A stretch of 64,000 nt of DNA from CBDATB01 sp965199745 (GTDB lineage Bacteria; Bacteroidota; Bacteroidia; Cytophagales; Flammeovirgaceae): positions 620,001 through 684,000 of the forward strand of contig CBDATB010000013.1 of the NCBI GenBank assembly GCA_965199745.1, written 5' to 3'. A program made the position numbers and the translations under genes. Below the pieces are notes generated by a model. That model was not told the DNA's origin. It was given only the letters and a program-made list of their open reading frames with translations, and searched no databases. Positions 9,157-16,804 of the stretch are shown here, one piece after another (the first letter of the stretch is position 1; each line of letters opens with the position of its first letter).

Positions 9157-9987
9157 CTACTTATACTTTTTAATAACATGATGAATCTCTATCATCGGTT
9201 TTAGAAACTCTTCTAATTGCTCAACATCTAATTGGCTGGCTGCATCGCATAATGCTTTTTTTGGGTAGGGGTGTGTCTCGATAAAGATGCCGTCTACACC
9301 ACAAGCTACACCTGCTCTACTCAAAATAGGCAGAAACTGCCGGGCACCTCCACTCAGGTTTGCACTGGGAATTCCGTACTTGCGAATCGAATGTGTAATA
9401 TCGAATACTACAGGATAACCCATTTGTTGAAAATAGTAGAAACTTCGGGGATCTACCACTAAATCGTTATAGCCAAATGTGTAGCCTCTTTCTGTTAACA
9501 TAACTTGATTATTTCCCGTTGTTAATATTTTTTCTACGGGTTTAATCATATTTTCGGGTGCTAGAAATTGTGCGTGTTTTAAGTTGACTGGCCTACCGCT
9601 TTTTCCTGCCGCTAATACTAGGCTTGTCTGCATACACAGATAAGCAGGAATTTGTATCACATCGAGTACTTCGGCAGCGGCTGCCACTTGGTCGGGATAA
9701 TGTACATCTGAGATGATTGGCAAGCCAAAGTGATTTTTTATTTTTTGTAGTATTGCCAGTCCTTTTACCAAACCCGGTCCCTGATAATATTCCACAGAGC
9801 TGCGGTTGTCTTTTTGAAAAGAGGATTTATAAATCAATGGAATTTTCAATCGCTCACTTACTCTTTTAAGTTTTTCGGCAGTACGCATCATAAGGTCTTC
9901 TCCTTCTATCACGCAAGGTCCTGAAATAAGAAAAAGCTGATCGCTTCCGCAATTAATCTCGCCTACTCTAAATTGTTTTTTACTCAC
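9157..9987 (-). CDS. kdsA: 3-deoxy-8-phosphooctulonate (KDO-8-P) synthase
   Basis: Condenses phosphoenolpyruvate with arabinose 5-phosphate to KDO 8-phosphate. The 276-residue protein is full length for the family. ISGPCVIEG near the N terminus, YKSSFQKDNRSS (PEP/A5P-binding lysines), ISDVHYP, IQIPAYL, the RGYTFGYNDL loop and the C-terminal VDGIFIETHPYP are all typical. The start is a GTG at 9987, since GTG-AGT-AAA begins the family-like N terminus and no in-frame ATG is nearer. It lies 52 bases after kdsB and 29 before the transaldolase-CBS gene, in one probable operon. Confidence 0.95.
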   Translation of the reverse strand: MSKKQFRVGEINCGSDQLFLISGPCVIEGEDLMMRTAEKLKRVSERLKIPLIYKSSFQKDNRSSVEYYQGPGLVKGLAILQKIKNHFGLPIISDVHYPDQVAAAAEVLDVIQIPAYLCMQTSLVLAAGKSGRPVNLKHAQFLAPENMIKPVEKILTTGNNQVMLTERGYTFGYNDLVVDPRSFYYFQQMGYPVVFDITHSIRKYGIPSANLSGGARQFLPILSRAGVACGVDGIFIETHPYPKKALCDAASQLDVEQLEEFLKPMIEIHHVIKKYK

Positions 9988-10039
9988 AGAGGATGTTCAT
10001 TTTAGTATATTTTGCGCTAAAGGCTTGGTTTATATGTAC

Positions 10040-10792
10040 TTAAGCACTTAAAATCTTCCGCACGTATTCTAAATCTTCTATTGTATCTACCCCTACGGTA
10101 TCGTATTTCGTAATGCCTATTTTAATTTTGTTGCCGTGGGCTACCCAACGGTTTTGTTCTAATAATTCTATTTTTTCTAGATGTGTTATTGGCAAGCTAG
10201 CAAATTTTTTTAAGGCCGCCTTGGTATAGGCGTAAAAACCCAAATGCTTATAAAATGTTGTTTTCTTCATCCATTCAGACCGATTTGCACCCAGCACGTA
10301 AGGAATAATGGAGCGGCTAAAGTACAAAGCGTTGTAATGAATATCAAAAGTAACAAAGACTTCGCTATTATTTTCTAAGTCTTCGGTGTTAGTAACTGCT
10401 ACTGCGAGTGTTGCAAAATCGGTTTTTTTATCTTGAAAGCATTTTTTCAGGTCTGCTATTTGCTCGGGAATTACGAGTGGCTCATCCCCCTGAATATTAA
10501 TGACAACGTCAATAGGGGTGGGGTGCGTTTTGCTAATTAGCTCGAGGGCTTCTAGGCATCTATCTGTGCCCGAATGATGTTTGGTAGAAGTCATGATTGC
10601 CTCAGCACCAAAACTGTTGGCATGCGCTGCGATGCGTTCGTCGTCAGTCGCTACATACACTTGGCTTAAAGCTTGAGTGCTTCGCTCATATACTCTTTGA
10701 ATCACACTTTTTCCGCAAATATCTAATAGTACTTTACCTTTCAGGCGGGTAGAGCCATAGCGAGCTGGAATAATACCGATGAAGTTTGTCAT
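10040..10792 (-). CDS. kdsB: 3-deoxy-manno-octulosonate cytidylyltransferase (CMP-KDO synthetase)
   Basis: Activates KDO with CTP to CMP-KDO, the donor for the LPS inner core. The 250-residue length matches the family. The N terminus IIPARYGSTRLKGK is the nucleotide-binding signature. VYVATDDERI, the MTSTKHHSGTDR stretch, and NIQGDEPL with its metal-binding aspartate follow. YKHLGFYAYTK and LEKIELLEQNR in the C-terminal half are characteristic. It is the first gene of the minus-strand KDO operon (kdsB, kdsA, transaldolase-CBS, kdsC) and is divergent from gldA. Confidence 0.95.
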   Translation of the reverse strand: MTNFIGIIPARYGSTRLKGKVLLDICGKSVIQRVYERSTQALSQVYVATDDERIAAHANSFGAEAIMTSTKHHSGTDRCLEALELISKTHPTPIDVVINIQGDEPLVIPEQIADLKKCFQDKKTDFATLAVAVTNTEDLENNSEVFVTFDIHYNALYFSRSIIPYVLGANRSEWMKKTTFYKHLGFYAYTKAALKKFASLPITHLEKIELLEQNRWVAHGNKIKIGITKYDTVGVDTIEDLEYVRKILSA

Positions 10793-11211
10793 GTCCTTAC
10801 TAAAAGATGCTTTACAGGCATATTAATTGGCAAAGAATCAGAAAATATCGACCAAGTTAAAGAAAAAATAAAAAAAAGCCATCCACTCTCTGCTACGAGC
10901 TAAACGGATACTGTGCAACAATATCATGTAGACAGTTTTGATAGGCTCCCATTCATTAGGCACAAAATTAGTATCTGTAGCTTAGATCTGGCTTTTTTAA
11001 TCTTCGATCTACATTGTTTGTTAGATGTTAAAAAAAATTAACATTTTTTAATAGTGCAATTTGGTTTTTTTCTTGACATTTTTTTCTCATGCCTGTAAAA
11101 TTGCAACTCTTAATTTTTTTCCTTCATCCTACTTTTTTATAACACGAATAATTTAAGCGTGTAACTTACTTTTGAAGAATAAAACCGTATAGCATTTTAC
11201 TGTTTTGAAAC
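10793..11211. other. divergent intergenic region between kdsB and gldA
   Basis: A 419-base AT-rich gap that must hold promoters for the leftward KDO operon and the rightward gld operon. I see one good promoter (11073-11103) for gldA and no clear open reading frame or RNA gene. A promoter for kdsB could not be identified with confidence. Confidence 0.5.
11073..11103 (+). promoter_or_regulatory. predicted promoter of the gldA-gldF-gldG operon
   Basis: TTGACA at 11073-11078 is followed after 20 bases from its TTG by TAAAATTG (11096-11103), one mismatch from the Bacteroidota -7 consensus TAnnTTTG. The same bases also read as TTGACA, 17 bases, TAAAAT. It is 108 bases upstream of the gldA ATG. Confidence 0.45.
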
Positions 11212-12141
11212 ATGGCAATTGTAGTAGAAAACTTAACTAAGAAATACGGACACCAAAAAGCGGTAGACGATATTTCTTTTGAAATACCCACGGGCGAAAT
11301 TGTGGGGTTTCTAGGTCCTAACGGCGCGGGAAAAAGTACTACGATGAAAATCGTTACTTGTTATATTTCACCTAATGAAGGGGATGTGCGGCTAGATGAC
11401 CTAAATATTAGGACACACCCCGAGCAAATTAAAAAACGTATTGGTTATCTGCCCGAAAACAACCCACTATACAGTGATATGCCCATTATTGATTATCTGA
11501 AATTTTGCGCCGAAATTCAGGGTATAAGGAAAGAAGATACCAACCTACATGTCAAAAAAATGATTGACCTATGTGGATTGAGTCCTGAAAAACACAAGAA
11601 AATTAAAGAACTCTCTAAAGGTTATCGCCAGAGGGTGGGCTTAGCACAAGCAATGATTCATGACCCCCAAGTACTTATTCTCGACGAACCCACGACGGGG
11701 CTTGACCCGAACCAAATCGTAGAAATCAGAAAATTGATTAAAGAAATCGGTAAAGAAAAAACCGTTATTCTCAGCTCACACATTTTGTCTGAGGTAGAAG
11801 CTACCTGCGATAGAATAATAATTATTAATAGAGGAAAAATAGTCGCTGATGGTTCGGCAGAAACACTTAGGCAACAGGCACAAGGTCAGGAATTACTAAC
11901 CATACAAGTAGAAGGTGCTGATGACACGACTATAGAAAAAGCCTTGCTGGGATTAGTCTCTGTGGCAGAAGTAAACCCAATGAAAAGTACAAACAAAGGG
12001 TATTTTCGCGTACAAAGCAAGCCAAATTCTTCTTCTAAGAAAGCTGTTTTTGACTTGTGTGTACAACACAAATGGTATTTAATGGAAATGACAGGCATCG
12101 AAACACGACTCGAAGATGTATTTAGAAATTTAACCAATTAA
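11212..12141 (+). CDS. gldA: Gliding-motility ABC transporter ATP-binding subunit
   Basis: ATPase of the GldA-GldF-GldG ABC complex at the inner membrane, needed for gliding in Flavobacterium. The 309-residue protein has Walker A GPNGAGKST (35-43), the ABC signature LSKGYRQRV (134-142), Walker B LILDEP (155-160, catalytic E159) and the H-loop H190 in LSSH. A C-terminal extension after about residue 220 is usual in this exporter subfamily. Two membrane components follow at 20 and 59 bases on the same strand, which supports the Gld assignment over a generic transporter. In F. johnsoniae gldA lies apart from gldFG, whereas here all three are adjacent. Confidence 0.88.
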   Translation: MAIVVENLTKKYGHQKAVDDISFEIPTGEIVGFLGPNGAGKSTTMKIVTCYISPNEGDVRLDDLNIRTHPEQIKKRIGYLPENNPLYSDMPIIDYLKFCAEIQGIRKEDTNLHVKKMIDLCGLSPEKHKKIKELSKGYRQRVGLAQAMIHDPQVLILDEPTTGLDPNQIVEIRKLIKEIGKEKTVILSSHILSEVEATCDRIIIINRGKIVADGSAETLRQQAQGQELLTIQVEGADDTTIEKALLGLVSVAEVNPMKSTNKGYFRVQSKPNSSSKKAVFDLCVQHKWYLMEMTGIETRLEDVFRNLTN

Positions 12142-12161
12142 TTTATTATATTTTTGTCATT

Positions 12162-12887
12162 ATGAAAAGTATCTGTATTATCGCTAAAAGAGAGCTGATT
12201 TCTTTCTTTGATTCCTTAATGGCCTACATATTTATTGTGCTATTTCTAGGGATTACAGGCTTTTTTACTTGGCTATACGGCAATACCATATTTTTGGCAA
12301 ATCAAGCTAACCTACAAGTATTTTTCTTTTGGTGCTATTGGACTTTGCTTTTTTTCATACCCGCTATTACTATGCGTACAATCGCAGAAGAAAAAAAAAC
12401 GGGAACTATCGAGTTATTGAGTACGAAAGCAGTTTCCGATTGGCATATTGTTGCAGGTAAATTTCTCGGTAGCTTTTTGTTAGTGGCTATCACTTTAGTT
12501 TGTACTTTGCCCTATTATTTAACAGTCAGCTATCTCGGTGATGTAGATCACGGTAGCGTATGGGGGGGGTATTTAGGTTTGATGCTCATTAGCGGTGCTT
12601 ATATCAGTATTGGTGTATTCGCTAGTAGTATTACTCATAATCAAATTATTGCTCTTTTAGTTACTTTAATTATCTGTACGCTACTTCAATTAATATTCCC
12701 CTTTCTATCTCAAAACCTTATTGGAGTTTTTGGCAACTTATTGAGCTATTCAAGTGCTGCTACACACTATGAGTCTATCTCAAGAGGTGTTATTGACTCA
12801 AGGGACTTGATTTATTTCCTTTCCGTGATAGTGACAGGCTTGCTATTTGCTCAGGCAGCACTTTCAAAACGGAATTGGCAGGAATAA
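12162..12887 (+). CDS. gldF: Gliding-motility ABC transporter permease
   Basis: Integral membrane subunit of the Gld ABC transporter. The 241 residues are dominated by six hydrophobic segments starting at about residue 20, with the short cytoplasmic TMRTIAEEKKTGTIELL motif (about 68-84) typical of ABC-2 type permeases. The ATG at 12162 begins 20 bases after gldA, and gldG follows after 59 bases. Assignment rests on family resemblance and on the gldA-gldF-gldG order. Confidence 0.88.
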   Translation: MKSICIIAKRELISFFDSLMAYIFIVLFLGITGFFTWLYGNTIFLANQANLQVFFFWCYWTLLFFIPAITMRTIAEEKKTGTIELLSTKAVSDWHIVAGKFLGSFLLVAITLVCTLPYYLTVSYLGDVDHGSVWGGYLGLMLISGAYISIGVFASSITHNQIIALLVTLIICTLLQLIFPFLSQNLIGVFGNLLSYSSAATHYESISRGVIDSRDLIYFLSVIVTGLLFAQAALSKRNWQE

Positions 12888-12946
12888 AGATAGCTTTCAC
12901 GCTATTCGATAAATAACTTAAAAGCAATCAAAAAATATCCGATAAT

Positions 12947-14464
12947 ATGAAAAAAAATAAGGTATTTACACAGCTGGCAATTCTTATTGCTATCGTTATA
13001 ACGGTGAATATGATCTCGAGCTCTTCCTTTTTCAGGCTTGATTTTACTGCAGATAAAAGGTATACCTTAGGAAAAGCAACCAAAGATATATTAAGAGACT
13101 TAGACAACACAGTTACTATAAAAGCCTATTTTTCCGAGAAGCTTCCTCCCCAGTTAGTTAGCAACAGAAGAGACTTTGAAGATCAGCTAATTGAATATGA
13201 AAGTCTTTCAGGTGGCAATTTAGTGTACGAATTTGTTAGCCCCGATGATGAAGAAAAAGAACGAGAAGCCCAAGCTAATGGCATTAGCCCACTGATTATT
13301 AATGTACAGGAAAACGACCGTGCAGAGCAGGTAAAAGCATACATGGGAGTTATCATACAAATGGGTGACGAAAAAGAAATTATTCCCGTTGTGCAACCGG
13401 GTGTGTCAATGGAATACGCACTGACCTCTGCTATTAAAAAACTTTCCGTGCAAGATAAGCCTAAGATTGCTATCCTTCAAGGAAATGGTGAACCTGACTT
13501 ACAAGCGTCTTCGCAGGTATTGGGGCAGCTATCAGTATTATATGATGTAGATCCCTATGCTTTAACAGATACGGCCGAAATACCTACTAATTACGAGGCT
13601 ATCGCCATAATTAATCCGACGGACACTTTACCGAACACACATCTTGCCAAGTTAGATAGGTATCTCGCAAAAGGAGGAGGAATCTATTTGGCTTACAATT
13701 ATCTTCAATTTGATAATAGCAGAAACTTCTTGTCCGGAGGAAAAGATATCGGGCTGAAAGGCTGGCTGGAACAAAAAGGTATTTACTTTAGAAATGCTTA
13801 CCTGATAGACGATAATTGCGGTGCCGTGTCGGTAAGAAGACAACTTCCTCCTTTCGGCATTGTTAATCAACAAATTCGCTTTCCTTATTTTCCAGTTATA
13901 ACAAACTTTTCCGACCATCCCATCTCCAAAGGGCTAGAATCTGTTCGGTTTTCTTTTATTAATCCTATCGATATACAGGTAAAAGACTCTGCAATTACTT
14001 ATACTACGCTAGCAAATACTTCTGCAAAAAGCGGTGTAGTTAATGCACCTACAATTTTAGACTTAGAAAAAAAATGGCAGCTAAGTGATTTTACTGACGG
14101 CAACCAAGCAGTAGCAGTAGCTGCTGAAGGACCGCTTGCCAGCCCTACACCTGCCAAAATCGTTGTTGTTGCCAATGGTGATTATGCCACTAATGGTGCT
14201 GGCAATCAAGCTCGCCAAATAGGCGAAGATAACGTCAATTTTGCCATTAATGCTATCGACTGGCTTTCCGATGACACCGGATTGATTGACTTGCGTACCA
14301 AAGGCATCACTTCACGCCCGTTGGAGCAATTAGAAGATGGTGAACGTTTTGTCATTAAGTATGCCAACGTGTTCGCACCTATTATATTGCTATTGGTATA
14401 CGCCTTTGTCAGAAAACAGCAATATTTTAAAAAACGTCAAAAATGGATTGAAGGAGATATATAA
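12947..14464 (+). CDS. gldG: Gliding-motility-associated ABC transporter substrate-binding protein
   Basis: Membrane-anchored extracytoplasmic component of the Gld transporter. The 505 residues start with a transmembrane segment (about 8-28) followed by the family's DFTADKRYTLGKATK stretch. A long extracytoplasmic region follows (GldG/IflA-like, with IAILQGNGEPD near 172-182), and a second transmembrane helix lies at about 470-490 (FAPIILLLVYAFV). Length and topology fit the family. It follows gldF and precedes a DUF4340 gene, a common arrangement in Bacteroidota. Confidence 0.88.
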   Translation: MKKNKVFTQLAILIAIVITVNMISSSSFFRLDFTADKRYTLGKATKDILRDLDNTVTIKAYFSEKLPPQLVSNRRDFEDQLIEYESLSGGNLVYEFVSPDDEEKEREAQANGISPLIINVQENDRAEQVKAYMGVIIQMGDEKEIIPVVQPGVSMEYALTSAIKKLSVQDKPKIAILQGNGEPDLQASSQVLGQLSVLYDVDPYALTDTAEIPTNYEAIAIINPTDTLPNTHLAKLDRYLAKGGGIYLAYNYLQFDNSRNFLSGGKDIGLKGWLEQKGIYFRNAYLIDDNCGAVSVRRQLPPFGIVNQQIRFPYFPVITNFSDHPISKGLESVRFSFINPIDIQVKDSAITYTTLANTSAKSGVVNAPTILDLEKKWQLSDFTDGNQAVAVAAEGPLASPTPAKIVVVANGDYATNGAGNQARQIGEDNVNFAINAIDWLSDDTGLIDLRTKGITSRPLEQLEDGERFVIKYANVFAPIILLLVYAFVRKQQYFKKRQKWIEGDI

Positions 14465-14522
14465 TCAGATGTAAGAATATATTTAATTTTTTCATTATTC
14501 ACTTGTATAAATATCATTAAAA

Positions 14523-15461
14523 ATGTTGAATAAGTTATCAACTAAAACCTTGATTATTATTTTAATTTCCATTGTTGGTCTTTACGCATTAAATCAAGTT
14601 TTTGATAAAAAAGGAAGGAGCAAATCCTTTAAGTCGGAATTAGTATTGATAGACACCGCCAAAGTTACCAGAGTGATTATTGATAAGGCTAAAGAAACTA
14701 CTTATTTAGAGAAACAATCCAGCGGTCAGTGGAAAGTGAAAAATATTAACGACAAACTGGTACTGGCAGAGACGAATATTGTATTAAATGCCCTCAACAC
14801 ACTGCTTACTCAAGTAAAACCCACCCTCTTGGCTAGCAGAAGTAGTAAGAAACACAATGAATTTCAGGTAGATTCTACGGGAACCAGAGTACAAGTCTAT
14901 CAGGGAAATAAAAAAACCTTAGATTTGATTATTGGCAAATTTACTATGAGAGGTCAGCGACGGTATCAGTCCTATGTGCGTCTCTACGATGAAGATGAAG
15001 TCTACGTTTGTTATGATTTTATGAGTATTGCTTTTCCTTTTTCCAAAGATTCTTACCGAAATAAACAACTAACCAAAATTGACAAATCAAAAATTCAGCG
15101 TGTTTCTTTTGTTAGTCAGACCGACAACTCTTTTGTTTTAGAAAAGATAGAAAATGCTTGGACCATTGCGGGAAACATTGCTGATTCTGTATCAGTCACT
15201 GAATACCTGAGTGATATTAGCTACCTGAATATCAACCAATTTGCTGATGATAGCAATGAAGAGCTACTGAGTAGCCCACTGATGTCCGTTTTAATTAACA
15301 CTAACGATTCATTAGCCGCCCCTATTGAGATATCTGCTTATGAAGATGAATTTGATATTGTTGTACTAAAGTCTTCCGAGTCACCCAATTTGTATCTAGG
15401 CGACAGTGCAAACTTGAATAAAATTTTCAAAACTCAAAATGATTTTCTTGCAGTTAAGTGA
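14523..15461 (+). CDS. DUF4340 domain-containing membrane-anchored protein
   Basis: A 312-residue protein with one N-terminal transmembrane helix (about 7-24) and a repeated extracytoplasmic module. The strings WKVKNINDKLVLAE and later WTIAGNIADS mark two copies of the DUF4340 pattern, in which a tryptophan follows a glutamate-rich strand. Proteins of this type are frequently encoded next to gldG-like ABC genes and may form part of the same complex; that role is inferred. It starts 58 bases after gldG and is the last gene of the operon, before a convergent peptidase gene. Confidence 0.75.
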   Translation: MLNKLSTKTLIIILISIVGLYALNQVFDKKGRSKSFKSELVLIDTAKVTRVIIDKAKETTYLEKQSSGQWKVKNINDKLVLAETNIVLNALNTLLTQVKPTLLASRSSKKHNEFQVDSTGTRVQVYQGNKKTLDLIIGKFTMRGQRRYQSYVRLYDEDEVYVCYDFMSIAFPFSKDSYRNKQLTKIDKSKIQRVSFVSQTDNSFVLEKIENAWTIAGNIADSVSVTEYLSDISYLNINQFADDSNEELLSSPLMSVLINTNDSLAAPIEISAYEDEFDIVVLKSSESPNLYLGDSANLNKIFKTQNDFLAVK

Positions 15462-15552
15462 TGATTTTTTGTAATTATTTAACAAAAATGGAGTTTAGCA
15501 GACTTCCAGTCTGGGTAGCAGTATTCTTGCGCTAGTTACAAATGCCGGATGT

Positions 15553-16578
15553 TTACCGTACCCTTATTTTTCTACCAATCCTTAAAATTGCATTGCGTGA
15601 AATACCATTCAATCTACACAGTTTGCCGATAGTGGTTCGGTATCGCCTGCTGATACGCCATAGGGAGTCTCCAGAACGAACTGTTGTATATGATTTTTTA
15701 CTTTGTGCGATGATGCCTTTATAAGTTTGGCGCGTAATAATCAATACTGAATCGCGAATAGTTTTCCTCTGAAAATCAAAGATATGAACCGGGTTAAAGG
15801 CATGACCGAGGTAGCGTGTTTCAAAGTGTAAATGTGGTCCGGTACTTCTGCCCGTGTTGCCTCCAATGCCGATGGGTTCGCCAGCCTTGACCAATCTGCC
15901 CACTTTTACCAAGTACTTTTTTAAGTGTCCGTAAAGAGTCTCTAGCCCGTTGCGATGCCGAATCATAACATAATAGCCATAGCCACGATAGTTATATTTG
16001 GCAATTCTTACCACACCATCGAAAACAGCGTATACGGTATCACTAACAGTTAAATCCAAGTCGATGCCATGATGCCAACGCCGGCGTCGTAGACCATAGG
16101 GTGAGTTTATGTAAATGCTGTCTTTTAAAGGCATAGACCATCGGGAATTATTATCGGTTAATCTAATATCTACGGTATCTTTACATCGTAAAATATTGTA
16201 GCCGTACGGGTTAGGATTCCGCCTATCCCAAACGGTATAATAGTCTGCTGCATTTACATAAGCTTGCTCAATGAGCAGTTTTTCATCAAGGTAAACCCAC
16301 TGGTCTGAACATGTCAGTTGCTCTCTTTCTTGCTCAGGCGTACAGTATAAAGTACTATTGCTACCAACTTGGCAAGTATCTGCCGGATTGGCCAATATAA
16401 AGTTTATTTGAGTTGTAGTAGTGCTTTGAGCTTTTTTCCATTCATCGGCCGATAGGGCTTTTGTTGCTTTAGCCGAATGCTTTTTTCGCTCCGACAGCCT
16501 AAACTGCCCGTAGGCCAGCGGTGTTGAGGTACATGCTGATATTAGTAAAATAGTATTTAGAATCAGAGATTTTATCAT
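15553..16578 (-). CDS. Lipoprotein M23-family endopeptidase with C-terminal LysM
   Basis: Likely cuts peptidoglycan cross-links in the periplasm. The signal peptide ends in a lipobox (ISAC, C16), so the protein is probably an envelope lipoprotein. The M23 domain spans about 155-270: zinc ligands H169 and D173 in WHHGIDLD, H218 in YGHL, and H249/H251 in GPHLHFE, all intact. A LysM peptidoglycan-binding domain closes the protein (about 297-341, RSGDSLWRISRRYRTT). The C terminus is unusually rich in arginine. The gene is convergent with the gld operon and divergent from rpsA. Confidence 0.9.
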   Translation of the reverse strand: MIKSLILNTILLISACTSTPLAYGQFRLSERKKHSAKATKALSADEWKKAQSTTTTQINFILANPADTCQVGSNSTLYCTPEQEREQLTCSDQWVYLDEKLLIEQAYVNAADYYTVWDRRNPNPYGYNILRCKDTVDIRLTDNNSRWSMPLKDSIYINSPYGLRRRRWHHGIDLDLTVSDTVYAVFDGVVRIAKYNYRGYGYYVMIRHRNGLETLYGHLKKYLVKVGRLVKAGEPIGIGGNTGRSTGPHLHFETRYLGHAFNPVHIFDFQRKTIRDSVLIITRQTYKGIIAQSKKSYTTVRSGDSLWRISRRYRTTIGKLCRLNGISRNAILRIGRKIRVR

Positions 16579-16762
16579 TAGTGAAAACCAGATGTAATTG
16601 AATAATGCTTTAGTGACTTAATTCATGCCCAAAAGTACCTAATTCAAATTATTTTATAGTTTGCAACTTGAATTGTTCTCATTTAGAACGTATATTTTGC
16701 TAAAATAGAAATTCTTATTAATTTTACACCTTTTTCCAATAAACATATTTTTCACTCTAATC

Positions 16763-16784
16763 TTCTTACTTATTTACGTAAGAA
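16763..16784 (+). promoter_or_regulatory. hairpin in the rpsA leader
   Basis: TTCTTAC (16763-16769) and GTAAGAA (16778-16784) form a 7-base-pair stem, 20 bases upstream of the rpsA ATG and next to TTTATTTG. It could take part in S1 autoregulation or simply be an AT-rich palindrome. Confidence 0.3.
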
Positions 16785-16804
16785 TTTATTTGTAGTTTTT
16801 TACC

